From contig JAWWNJ010000036.1 of the NCBI GenBank assembly GCA_037176885.1, forward strand, positions 1,364,001 to 1,428,000: a stretch of DNA of 64,000 nucleotides. The letters run 5' to 3'. Positions 11,061 to 19,411 of this stretch are shown one piece after another (positions within the stretch are counted from its first letter, which is position 1; every line of letters begins with the position of its first letter). A model generated the notes under the pieces. The model had not been told where the DNA came from. It made no database searches and saw only the letters and a program-made list of their open reading frames with translations. A program made the translations under genes and the position numbers. Source of the DNA: Favolaschia claudopus. Lineage: Eukaryota; Basidiomycota; Agaricomycetes; Agaricales; Mycenaceae.

Positions 11061-12155
11061 ATGACCCACTCTTACCACAACTCACCTACCCACCAATCAC
11101 AACCCATCTCCATGCAGGGATCCCCTCGTCCCTTGCCCCGACAACCCTCCCCGGCACCACATGCCGCATACTTTTCCACCTCCCCCATGACACAACAACA
11201 ACAATTCATGCAGATGCTCCAAGCCCTTCCTCCCAGGCCTCCTGCATCTAAAATTGTTCTCGCCCAAACACCACATTCCTTCGATGGCCAAGACAAGGCC
11301 AAGTGGGAAATCTTCTTTGATGCTCTCACCACCTACATGGGAGCATACGACTCGCAGTTCGATACCGAGAAGAAGAAAATATTCTTTACGCTCTCTCTGC
11401 TGAGAGCCTCCGACGGCTCAGCCTGCCCAGCTTCGAACTGGTCACGGAACTGGAAGCGCGTACACTTGCGCACAGGCAGCCTCTCCAGCGGAGACACATT
11501 CGAAAAGCTCATTGAGGAGCTTGAGAAAACATTCAAGGACAAGAACGTCAGCGAGACGGCCTTCTTGCGCCTTTTGAGAACCAGGCAGGGAAAGACTCCC
11601 CTGGCCGACTTCCTGCAGTCGTATGAACTCACGGCTCAGGAAGCAGGATATATTCCTGGAGAAGCAGTTCACGACACGTTCCTGTGTCAAACCTTGGAAG
11701 CCCTGATCGCAGACGAGGTCAGACGTCAGCTATATGCTGGAGGGATTGAGATTCCTGGGAAATATCAGGAACTCAAGAAGCGTCTGATGACCATCAGCGG
11801 AATCATGGAGCGAGAGAAGCTCCTGAAGAACCAATGGGGCCAAGGCGGCGGGATTTTTTGGGCTCCCGCGCGCACCAATTTCTCTGCCCCCAACCAAGGA
11901 AGGACATCTCAGGGAACGGCTCCAAACCTGGCCAAGAAATTGGCGCCAGGAGAAACAGCACCCATGGACGTTGACAGGGCACAGGCGAAAGTCACGCCCT
12001 TCAAGTGCTACAATTGTGGTCAGGAGGGCCACATGAAGCGCGAATGTCCGGAGCCGCCCAAGAAGAAGTTTAATATCCGGTCAATCACGACCGATGACTA
12101 TACACAGGATGATTTGGAAGCTCTCGCGAAGATACTCCGAGAGAAGGGTTTTTAA
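11061..12155 (+). CDS. gag: Retrotransposon Gag polyprotein (364 aa)
   Basis: The frame starts at the ATG at 11061 after a 560-bp leader. The N-terminus is rich in P, Q and H. A Gag-type core follows (retrotrans_gag-like helices around residues 75-240, including LEELEKTFKD and the RQGKTPLADFLQSYELTAQ segment typical of fungal Ty3 Gag). A CCHC zinc knuckle C-x2-C-x4-H-x4-C (CYNCGQEGHMKREC) lies near residues 316-329. Gag forms the particle and binds the element RNA. The last codons are AAG GGT TTT TAA; the canonical slippery heptamer GGGTTTT abuts the stop. Confidence 0.92.
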   Translation: MTHSYHNSPTHQSQPISMQGSPRPLPRQPSPAPHAAYFSTSPMTQQQQFMQMLQALPPRPPASKIVLAQTPHSFDGQDKAKWEIFFDALTTYMGAYDSQFDTEKKKIFFTLSLLRASDGSACPASNWSRNWKRVHLRTGSLSSGDTFEKLIEELEKTFKDKNVSETAFLRLLRTRQGKTPLADFLQSYELTAQEAGYIPGEAVHDTFLCQTLEALIADEVRRQLYAGGIEIPGKYQELKKRLMTISGIMEREKLLKNQWGQGGGIFWAPARTNFSAPNQGRTSQGTAPNLAKKLAPGETAPMDVDRAQAKVTPFKCYNCGQEGHMKRECPEPPKKKFNIRSITTDDYTQDDLEALAKILREKGF

Positions 12156-12188
12156 AGGGGCCCCCGGTTACGGCCAAACCGGCGCCCC
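12146..12188 (+). promoter_or_regulatory. Candidate -1 frameshift site 1 (slippery GGGTTTT and stem-loop)
   Basis: In the gag frame the sequence reads G GGT TTT followed by TAA, the X XXY YYZ pattern. Four bases after it a GC-rich stem starts: GGGGC (12157-12161) pairs with GCCCC (12184-12188), and CCGGTT (12164-12169) with AACCGG (12177-12182), leaving a 7-nt loop. A slip by -1 enters the frame that stays open from 12152 to 12709. The site is seen in the sequence; its activity is inferred. Confidence 0.6.
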
Positions 12189-12709
12189 CAATTGATACGA
12201 AATATGGACGCTTCACCCTGCTTGATGCAGACGAGAAAATTGAAAACACAAAAACATCGGACTCTCTACCTATAAATTATATAGAAAATAGTAGCCTGTC
12301 TAAGGACGAACACGAACCCCTTACAGCTACAGAAAACACACAAAAAATACGTATCCTGGAGAATCAGAACCGTAAACGTCATATTAAAAACCGAAGGATG
12401 GATGAAGCGAACAAGCGCTGGAGCGCATTTAAAAAGGCCCCTGGAATCTCAACCAGTGATAAAAATAGTGAAAAGGAAAAGGGAGCCAATGACGGCTCGG
12501 TGGCTCTATCCCCAGCGCAACAGTTCGAGTGCTGCTCTGAAAAGGGGAGGAAGCGCCAAAGCACACGCGGGTGCCGTTTGGTCTCAAGAAACAGGAGGCT
12601 ACTCGGTGGCTTGCAAGAAAGGCGATGGGAATTTCTGAGAACCGCCTGCGAGAAGAACTCAGAGAGTTCCAAAGGCAGCGAATCCATCATGAGATGCTTG
12701 TCCCAATAG
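12152..12709 (+). CDS. Retrotransposon linker frame between gag and pol
   Basis: This frame is -1 to gag, open from the gag stop to 12709, about 185 codons, rich in K, E, S and N, with no domain I recognise. It has an internal ATG at 12398, but no start is needed if it is reached by frameshift. It contains the heptamer AAAGGGG at 12541-12547, and the pol frame opens exactly there. It could be an extended Gag or protease leader. It could also be a remnant of ordinary gag-pol sequence if small deletions shifted the frames, although the like LTRs argue against long decay. Confidence 0.5.
   Translation, partial: LKGPPVTAKPAPPIDTKYGRFTLLDADEKIENTKTSDSLPINYIENSSLSKDEHEPLTATENTQKIRILENQNRKRHIKNRRMDEANKRWSAFKKAPGISTSDKNSEKEKGANDGSVALSPAQQFECCSEKGRKRQSTRGCRLVSRNRRLLGGLQERRWEFLRTACEKNSESSKGSESIMRCLSQ
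12541..12547 (+). promoter_or_regulatory. Candidate -1 frameshift site 2 (slippery AAAGGGG)
   Basis: In the linker frame the codons are GAA AAG GGG, giving A AAG GGG, the X XXY YYZ pattern. The pol frame has stops at 12490 and 12538 and is open only from 12541, so the site lies at the first place where a -1 slip could succeed. I did not find a clear downstream pseudoknot by eye. The alternative is pol initiation at the ATG at 12625. Confidence 0.5.
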
Positions 12710-15700
12710 GGCTGGAGACCCTGGACACCGGAAAGAGACGTTCTATCCGAGCACTCCTTGATAACGGATGCACTGCCACTTGCATGGATCGGGACTATGC
12801 CAAAGCTGAAGGTTTCGAGCAGAAGGAACTGGAAGCACACATCGTAGCGCGCAATGCTGACGGTACCGAGAACACCAAGGGAAAGATCACTCATTACGTA
12901 GAGATGATCATGACCATCGGACCTCACACAGAACGCCAACGATTCCTGATCACCGGACTCGGAAAAGCTCGTGTATTCATTGGATATGACTGGCTCTTTA
13001 AACATAACCCAGAGGTGGACTGGAGAGACCAGAAAATCACGTTTAGCCGATGTCCAACTGAGTGCAATATGAGCGGAGAGGAGACCCGGACTGGTGTCGG
13101 GAAAGAGGAAGCTGTGGAGGAGGGAGAATCGATTCTGCTGGTAGACTTCGCACCAGCCATTGAATTACGTGCCAAAGGAACATCGGCACAGGTGATGGCG
13201 GAGGCGGCGGCGGCAGAAAAGGAGAAGTTGACAGAGGACAAAATCCCTGAACAATATCGGGAATTTGTGAAAGTCTTTGCGAAAGAGTCGTTTGATTCAT
13301 TACCAGAAAAGAGACCGTGGGATCATGCAATCGAATTAAAGCCTGGCTCCAAGGCAGTAGATTGCAAGATCTATCCCCTTTCATTGAGCGAACAAGAGAA
13401 ACTCAATGACTTCTTAGAGGAGAACTTAAAAAGCGGACGGATCAGACCATCAAAGTCTCCGATGGCTTCCGCGTTCTTCTTTGTGAAGAAAAAGGACGGA
13501 TCTCTACGACCAGTGCAGGATTATCGAAAACTCAATGAAATGACAGTAAAAAATCGATACCCTTTGCCACTTATCTCGGAGTTGGTCAATAAGCTTCGAG
13601 GCGCAAAATACTTCTCCAAATTGGACATACGATGGGGATACAATAACGTCCGGATCAAGGAAGGGGATGAGTGGAAGGCGGCATTCCGCACAAATCGAGG
13701 GTTGTTCGAACCGCTCGTAATGTTCTTCGGGCTGACAAACTCACCGGCTACATTCCAAACCATGATGAACGATATCCTGAGGGATCTCATCAATGAGGGC
13801 CATGTGATTGTCTACCTGGACGACATCTTGATATTCACAAACACCCTGGAGGAACATCGCAAAATCGTCAGAAGGGTTCTGGAAACTCTGCAAAAACATA
13901 AGCTGTATTTAAAACCAGAAAAATGCGATTTTGAAAAAACAGAAATTGAGTACCTTGGGGTGATAATCTCGCACAACTCCATGAAGATGGACCCGGTGAA
14001 AATCAAGGGAATCATGGAATGGCCGGAACCAAAGAATGTCAAACAAGTGCAGGCATTCCTCGGATTCGTAAACTTCTACCGGCGGTTTGTGCGCGGCTTC
14101 AGTGAGGTTGCCAAGCCATTGACTAAGTTAACGGGGAAAAGCGGATGGACGTGGGGCCCGGAACAGACAGCAGCCTTCCAGAAACTTAAGGATCGCATTG
14201 CCGAGGACGTTGTCTTAGCATTACCAACAGACGACGGCAAGTTCCGGCTCGAGGCGGATGCGTCAGATGGAGCAACAGGAGCAGTGCTCAGCCAGGATCA
14301 AGAGGGTGTGTGGAGACCGGTGGCCTTCATGTCTCATGGACTTAACGAGACAGAGCGAAATTACGAAATCTATGACAAAGAGATGCTCGCAATAATGCTC
14401 GCCTTGGAGGAATACCGACAGATGCTGTTAGGAGCGAGGCAGACGTTTGAAATACTTACAGATCACCAGAATCTGCAATATTTCCGGAAACCACAGAAGC
14501 TCAACAGACGTCAGGCACGCTGGATTGTCGAACTGTCACAATACGACTTTGCCTTACGGCATCGACCAGGAGCCCTTAACCGGCAGGCCGACCTACTATC
14601 CCGCCGGGCGGATCATGATCAAGGAAAAGGCGACAATGAGAATGTCACTCTCTTGAAACCCGAGTACTTCCGAGCACAGGAGATTGTGGTGGAGGGAGTA
14701 GAGAAGGAGATTTTGGAGCAGATCAAAAACACGAAAACAATAGATAAGAGTGTGAAGCTGGCGCTTGAGAAGAAGCTCCCTGGATGGGAGAAGGTGGAGG
14801 ATGTTATCTATTATAATGGCCTCATTTACGTCCCGCGAGATGACGATCTCCGCAACAAGATCATTGGATTGCACCATGATTCGGCTTTAATCGGACATCC
14901 CGGAGGGAACCGAACCAGGGAGATTGTTGAACGCAACTACTGGTGGCCAAGGACGGGTGACTGGATTGCGAAATACATAAAAGAGTGTGAACCGTGCCAG
15001 CGTACAACGGTCAAACGATACAAACAGGGCAAGCTCAACCCGCACAAGATTGCGGAAGGACCCTGGCAGATCATTTCAGAGGATCTGATCGGACCGCTGC
15101 CGGTTAGCAACGGCTACAACGCAATCCAGGTGTGGGTTGACACCTTCACGAAGATGATCCATGTGGAGCCTACAAATACCGAGCTCAATTCTGAAGGAAT
15201 GGCACGGTTGACACGAGATCGCGTCATTCGCTATCACGGGATTCCCAGGAAAATCATATCAGATCGGGATACCAGATATGTGTCAGGCTACATGAGGGAG
15301 TTGAACAAGATCCTGGGAATTGAAATGAACCCGAGCACGTCACACCATCCGATCACAGATGGCCAGACGGAACGCATGAACCAGGAAATTGAAAAATATC
15401 TCCGGATCTTCGTAAACTATCGGCAATCAGACTGGGCCGAATGGCTGTCGCTGGCAGAGTTCTGCTATAATGATAAAGCAAGCTCATCGACAAAATCATC
15501 GCCATTCTATCTGAACACCGGATACCACCCTTGGAAAGGGATAGAAAATGCAGTGGAGACGCGGAACGAGGCTGCGGAGGACTTTGCCGGGAAAATGAAG
15601 AAGATCCGTGATGAAGCATCAGCGGCTCTTGAGAAAACCCAAAAAACAATGAAAAAATACTATGACGCAAAAAGAAAGGATGCCCCAGTATTTAACATTG

Positions 15701-16320
15701 GAGATAAAGTGTGGGTCGAGGCAACGGAGATAGCGACGGACAGACCATCTAAAAAACTAGACGATAAGAGGCTAGGGCCTTACGAAATCCTGGAGAAAGT
15801 GGGTGCTTCCGCATACAAATTGAGATTACCAGAAACGGACCAGTCACATCCGGTTTTCAATGAGGCTCTCCTAACACCATACATTGCACCACCTGCCGAT
15901 CGAAGGGAGAAACGGCCCGAACCCAAAATCATCAGTGGAGAAGTCCGATACGAAGTGGAAGGGATTCTGAAACACCGCAAAAAGGGACGCGGCTATCAGT
16001 ATCTGATCAAATGGAAAGATTATCCATTGGGGGAACGCACGTGGGAACCAGTTCGCCACCTCTTACCCGGTGCCAAGAAAATTCTGGAGAAATATCAGAA
16101 GGAACACGGCATCAAAATACGCGAATTACCCGTTCTACCGGCCGGATCCTGGGATTACCTGATCAAGAGATACCATGCGAAGGAGGAGTCACAACAATAT
16201 TCAACAAAGAAATTATATAATCCCGAATCAAACGACTTCACCACGGTCAACGAGGACGTCGACCCTAGAAGGGGGGTAATGTCACGATTGAATGACAATC
16301 TTATCGCGACAACACCTTAA
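12547..16320 (+). CDS. pol: Retrotransposon Pol (protease-RT-RNase H-integrase-chromodomain)
   Basis: Domains in order. Aspartic protease with core LLDNGCTATC near 12757, carrying D-N-G where D-S/T-G is usual, and the later FIGYDWLFKHNP segment. Reverse transcriptase about 13250-13900 with LDIRWGYNNVRI and the catalytic YLDD at 13813. RNase H beginning at RLEADASDGATGAVL near 14248. Integrase with an H-H-C-C zinc domain about 14870-15000 and the catalytic core D (EDLIGPLP), D (IISDRD), E (TDGQTERMNQE), about 15080-15400. Chromodomain about 15949-16110 with YLIKWKDYPLGERTWEP, which in chromoviruses targets integration to chromatin. The frame runs through the polypurine tract and 13 codons into the 3' LTR. 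The N-terminal boundary is uncertain. Confidence 0.93.
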   Translation, partial: EEAPKHTRVPFGLKKQEATRWLARKAMGISENRLREELREFQRQRIHHEMLVPIGLETLDTGKRRSIRALLDNGCTATCMDRDYAKAEGFEQKELEAHIVARNADGTENTKGKITHYVEMIMTIGPHTERQRFLITGLGKARVFIGYDWLFKHNPEVDWRDQKITFSRCPTECNMSGEETRTGVGKEEAVEEGESILLVDFAPAIELRAKGTSAQVMAEAAAAEKEKLTEDKIPEQYREFVKVFAKESFDSLPEKRPWDHAIELKPGSKAVDCKIYPLSLSEQEKLNDFLEENLKSGRIRPSKSPMASAFFFVKKKDGSLRPVQDYRKLNEMTVKNRYPLPLISELVNKLRGAKYFSKLDIRWGYNNVRIKEGDEWKAAFRTNRGLFEPLVMFFGLTNSPATFQTMMNDILRDLINEGHVIVYLDDILIFTNTLEEHRKIVRRVLETLQKHKLYLKPEKCDFEKTEIEYLGVIISHNSMKMDPVKIKGIMEWPEPKNVKQVQAFLGFVNFYRRFVRGFSEVAKPLTKLTGKSGWTWGPEQTAAFQKLKDRIAEDVVLALPTDDGKFRLEADASDGATGAVLSQDQEGVWRPVAFMSHGLNETERNYEIYDKEMLAIMLALEEYRQMLLGARQTFEILTDHQNLQYFRKPQKLNRRQARWIVELSQYDFALRHRPGALNRQADLLSRRADHDQGKGDNENVTLLKPEYFRAQEIVVEGVEKEILEQIKNTKTIDKSVKLALEKKLPGWEKVEDVIYYNGLIYVPRDDDLRNKIIGLHHDSALIGHPGGNRTREIVERNYWWPRTGDWIAKYIKECEPCQRTTVKRYKQGKLNPHKIAEGPWQIISEDLIGPLPVSNGYNAIQVWVDTFTKMIHVEPTNTELNSEGMARLTRDRVIRYHGIPRKIISDRDTRYVSGYMRELNKILGIEMNPSTSHHPITDGQTERMNQEIEKYLRIFVNYRQSDWAEWLSLAEFCYNDKASSSTKSSPFYLNTGYHPWKGIENAVETRNEAAEDFAGKMKKIRDEASAALEKTQKTMKKYYDAKRKDAPVFNIGDKVWVEATEIATDRPSKKLDDKRLGPYEILEKVGASAYKLRLPETDQSHPVFNEALLTPYIAPPADRREKRPEPKIISGEVRYEVEGILKHRKKGRGYQYLIKWKDYPLGERTWEPVRHLLPGAKKILEKYQKEHGIKIRELPVLPAGSWDYLIKRYHAKEESQQYSTKKLYNPESNDFTTVNEDVDPRRGVMSRLNDNLIATTP
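16266..16279 (+). other. Polypurine tract
   Basis: AGAAGGGGGGTAA lies directly before the 3' LTR TGTCAC and is the expected plus-strand primer. It is also translated as part of the pol tail. Confidence 0.8.
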
Positions 16321-16746
16321 TCTTATCCACCGCCCTCGCCCTTCTTTTTCATCAGGCCTGACACCATGACCGTCGCCCACACACATGATCACACACACTA
16401 TCTATCGTTCACTCACTGCCACGTCACAGGACACTGCACCCTTCCCATCGTTCACCACCGTTCTCCTGCAACAACATGGGAGCCACATGTTTGCCATGCC
16501 ATAGGAGGGAGGAAGCCTCATGGATGACGACAGGATGAAGAACGTTCCATAGAACACATGTTTCCCACACGCTTGACACTCAGAGTACGCATGTAGTTAA
16601 TAGTTCACACGGTTCAGTAGACAGTATAAGTAGAGTAGTTTATTCGCCCTTGTACCCTAGTCCTTTTATTCAGTTATTTTCTCGAGCTAATACCGCACCA
16701 CCCAACCCCTTGTCTTAGACCTGGGGCGCGAGGCTTGATTGTGACA
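16280..16746 (+). repeat. 3' LTR
   Basis: 467 bp, no difference from the 5' LTR found by eye. The pol stop codon lies inside it at 16318-16320. It is followed by the second GTTTT copy. Confidence 0.95.
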
Positions 16747-16750
16747 GTTT

Positions 16751-16849
16751 TGCTTCATCTGTGTCAACGAGTTTCGTGTAAGTACTGTGGAGCGGCTTGG
16801 AACAGCTTCGTTTAGGGGACGGTTGAATTTTCGGCCGCGATCCGATTGA
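16751..16849 (+). pseudogene. F-box-like gene, C-terminal piece
   Basis: If the element and one GTTTT copy are ignored, the F-box frame continues from TCG TTT into the codons starting at 16751 and stops at TGA 16847-16849, adding about 32 residues. A GTAAGT near 16778 could instead be an intron donor, so the true C-terminus is not certain. Confidence 0.6.
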
Positions 16850-17120
16850 GTACTCTCAGAGCGACATGATATAGTTCATGGATAGGTAGAAAATATATAC
16901 TGTGCGTGTGTGTCACGAGCTGAATCCTGAGTACGAACATACAGTGGGCTTTCCAGCGATGTCGATGTGAACACTGAGGAGAGTCAAGTTTCGGAAGATT
17001 CAACGAGGAAAAGTCACACTCACCGCCTGGGTAAGTATTTTCTTTTGGATCAGAAAGTGGTGGGCGAAGGACGAGTGATAACATTACAGGATGCCAGGAG
17101 AGACTAAAAGTGGACCCATG

Positions 17121-17153
17121 TTCACGGTTTATGCGCCGCGCACGACGTTCGAC
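17121..17153 (-). repeat. tRNA-like repeat, 5' half
   Basis: The D-arm-like hairpin and part of the acceptor strand are present on the minus strand, as in A1. No T-arm is found at the expected distance, so this is a fragment. Confidence 0.45.
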
Positions 17154-18276
17154 TGAGGATGAGTAAGGCAGGAAGCAAATTGTGGTATGCTTGACGAAGT
17201 TGATTTGAACCTTGATAATATGCTGAATGGTCTTGGAATGAGATTCAATACGCACATTGATATGTGGCAACGACGGTTGGATCCCAATTTGATTAAAAAA
17301 GGGACACTGCAACTCGAAAGCTCTGGCTGCGCCAGCTTAAACCTTGCTTGTCAAAACAAAAAGGAAATTCACTTCAACCCCTTTTCGTGATCTGCCGCAG
17401 TCCATCTTCCCAGCCTCAGGGTTCTGTGGTCCTCCCGCCGTCATCTCCAACTCAAGCTGTTGCAGGCTGTTCTGAGCTCGTCTCAAGTTCTAGCTACCCC
17501 TGCTTTAGTTCAATCAATCCATGTCCGACTCAACCGCTCGGGGTATCTGAGTTTTTGGAAGTTCATGCCCCCACCATCGCAACATTTAACTTCATTGCAA
17601 AGCAGATTCCTCAGGCTCAATGAAATCGGCGCGGCACGTGTAGTACTAGAATATCAAGATCTTTGGACTGTCTAGCTCCTTTGCAATTTGTACGCGGAAT
17701 TGGGGGTTTTATGACACCCGAGTCAAGATGCTACCTGTTATACTTCGAATGACTGAATCGGAGTGAATCCTCCCCCACTAATAACTATTTCTTCTTGATC
17801 AAAGTAACACGCACCCAAACCCACACCATTTCTCCTTCAAATCAGCTTCTCGGGTCCAGACAGGAGCAGGTAAGCTGGCATCTTCCTCAAATGAATTTTA
17901 TCTGAGCTCAGCGTGCCGAATTGGTAGATTCTGTTAAACGTGAAACTGCCATCCACAGTGGCACAAGCAAGGCACAAGGGTAGGATGTTATTGTTGCCGC
18001 TGTTCTTCGGCGGACCCGATACCATATTCCAGAGTACCTCGTACTACCAGCCCCGCCAAACTGGATTTAATCCTGAGTTCAGAGGTCTTTCTGTGTTCGG
18101 CCTGATTGAATCATGATGGCTTGATTCACTGAGGGAAAGCAGAACAGGCCGATGGTTGCCGGCTTGATTGGTATAGCGGCAGCTGCTTTGGCAGTGGCTA
18201 TGTAGTGGCTGTGAAGAAGCATAAGGAATTTCGGGAACGCTGAATAAACCTTGGCAAGCAAGGTAATACATTCCAT

Positions 18277-18362
18277 CCGGACGCGGGGAACTGAACCCCA
18301 ATCCGAGTGTTGAATCTGAATCCTTAATTCATGGGGGGTTGGGCGCCGCGCACGATATCCGA
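18277..18362 (-). repeat. tRNA-like repeat B1
   Basis: T-arm GGGGTTCAGTTCCCC and D-arm-like GTGCGCGGCGC are present. The acceptor TCGGATA with CGTCCGG pairs at 6 of 7 positions counting wobbles. The central stem is lost. Confidence 0.5.
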
Positions 18363-18690
18363 CGCTTTGAGTAGGATGGTTGGAGCTAAGAGTAAGTAGC
18401 AGCGAAGGAACAATGCCGGTGAAAAAAAGTGAATATCTACCTTCGCGCCATCACACTCCTAGATTCCTAGTTCAGACGGGGGACGGAATCCGATGTGGTA
18501 TTCATATGCCTGCAAGGTTGAGATGAAGGGCTTGTTCAAAAAAGTAAGTATTACATAGCCTGAGGATCTTCATGGACATTTGAGCTGTGTCACTTTCCCA
18601 TAGCGTGCGTGCAGGTAAGTGAGTAAGTAGCCTTTCCGCGAATAAGACAGAAGGAGACTCAGGAAAAAAAGAACAATCTTAAACATTTAT

Positions 18691-18778
18691 CCCAACGTGG
18701 GGAGTCGAACCCCAAGTTTTCCGCCGATTTCAAGTGACTGTATAATTTTACGGTTTGTGCGCCGCGCACGACGTCGGG
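18691..18778 (-). repeat. tRNA-like repeat B2
   Basis: The acceptor is CCCGACG with CGTTGGG. Compared with A1, position 3 has changed on both strands (G-C to C-G), so pairing is preserved. D-arm-like hairpin and T-arm are intact. Confidence 0.6.
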
Positions 18779-19013
18779 TTGAGTATTTGAGTAACTGTAA
18801 GATCTATAAGAGGGATTCATGAAGGATTCAGGGCAAAAGTTATTATTTGCGTACCTTAAAGATAGTCGTGAATAGTTGAACGTTATTATTTTCGTTTAGT
18901 CTGTGTGATTCAGGGATTGCGACCAGCTAAGTTAATAGTTCAACTTACCTCCTTGAGACAAAGACAGACCATGCTAAGTAAAGGAGAAAAAAAGCGAGAT
19001 CCCGATGATACAG

Positions 19014-19104
19014 CCGGACGCTGGGAGTCGAACCCCGAGTTGACCGAGTTCTAGCTTCACAGTCGACAATATGTTCATGGTTGTGCGCCCCGCACGACGT
19101 CCGG
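19014..19104 (-). repeat. tRNA-like repeat B3
   Basis: Perfect 7-bp acceptor-like stem CCGGACG/CGTCCGG, D-arm-like hairpin GTGC-GGGGC-GCAC, B box GGTTCGACTCC. The T-stem has one mismatch. Confidence 0.6.
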
Positions 19105-19316
19105 TGGATATGAGAGTAATCGTCTGGTTTTCCACTGCCTCCATGAAGGACTCGGATTGGGCGGAAAAGACATTGCATTCCTTGAAGAGCTTCGTTTAGT
19201 CTGTATGAGGCATTGCGGGCAGGAAACTCACCTGGAGTCTGGACCTTACTTCGTCGAGACAGAACTAGACGGAAATAAGTAAAGGAGAAAAAAAAATTAC
19301 CGCATTCCCCATGCAT

Positions 19317-19411
19317 TCGGACGCGGGGAGTCGAACCCCAGTTTACCGTATAGTTATGGTATTCAGGATAGAGTCCATTTTCACGGTTGGTGCGCCCCGC
19401 ACGACGTCCGA
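19317..19411 (-). repeat. tRNA-like repeat B4
   Basis: The acceptor is TCGGACG/CGTCCGA: pair 1 has changed from C-G to T-A on both strands. It also has a perfect 5-bp anticodon-type stem ACCGT/ACGGT enclosing a 33-nt loop, and a perfect T-arm. It is the best-formed member; the long loop would need an intron of about 26 nt to give a normal tRNA. Confidence 0.6.

Larger units (their letters stand above)
10034..16746 (+). mobile_element. Ty3-type chromovirus LTR retrotransposon, apparently complete
   Basis: A 6,713-bp element has two 467-bp LTRs (10034-10500, 16280-16746) that read the same throughout by eye, start TGTCAC and end GTGACA. It is flanked by the 5-bp duplication GTTTT (10029-10033 and 16747-16751). 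Inside lie a self-complementary primer site, gag with a CCHC zinc knuckle, and pol in the order protease, reverse transcriptase, RNase H, integrase, chromodomain. Integrase after RNase H places it in Ty3/Metaviridae, and the C-terminal chromodomain makes it a chromovirus. Like LTRs imply a very recent insertion. It sits in the same orientation as the F-box gene it breaks. Gag and pol are not in one frame; see the slippery-site entries. Confidence 0.95.
16850..18690. other. Gap region with scattered repeat pieces
   Basis: No gene is recognised. Open frames at 17187-17680 (plus) look leucine-rich in places but give no family match. Two members of the tRNA-like family lie here (17121-17153 and 18277-18362). 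Confidence 0.4.

Noticed and set aside
12398..12709. Independent gene starting at the ATG at 12398
   Set aside because: It lies inside the retrotransposon, in the frame reached by the first slippery site, and has no leader or stop before it that would set it apart.
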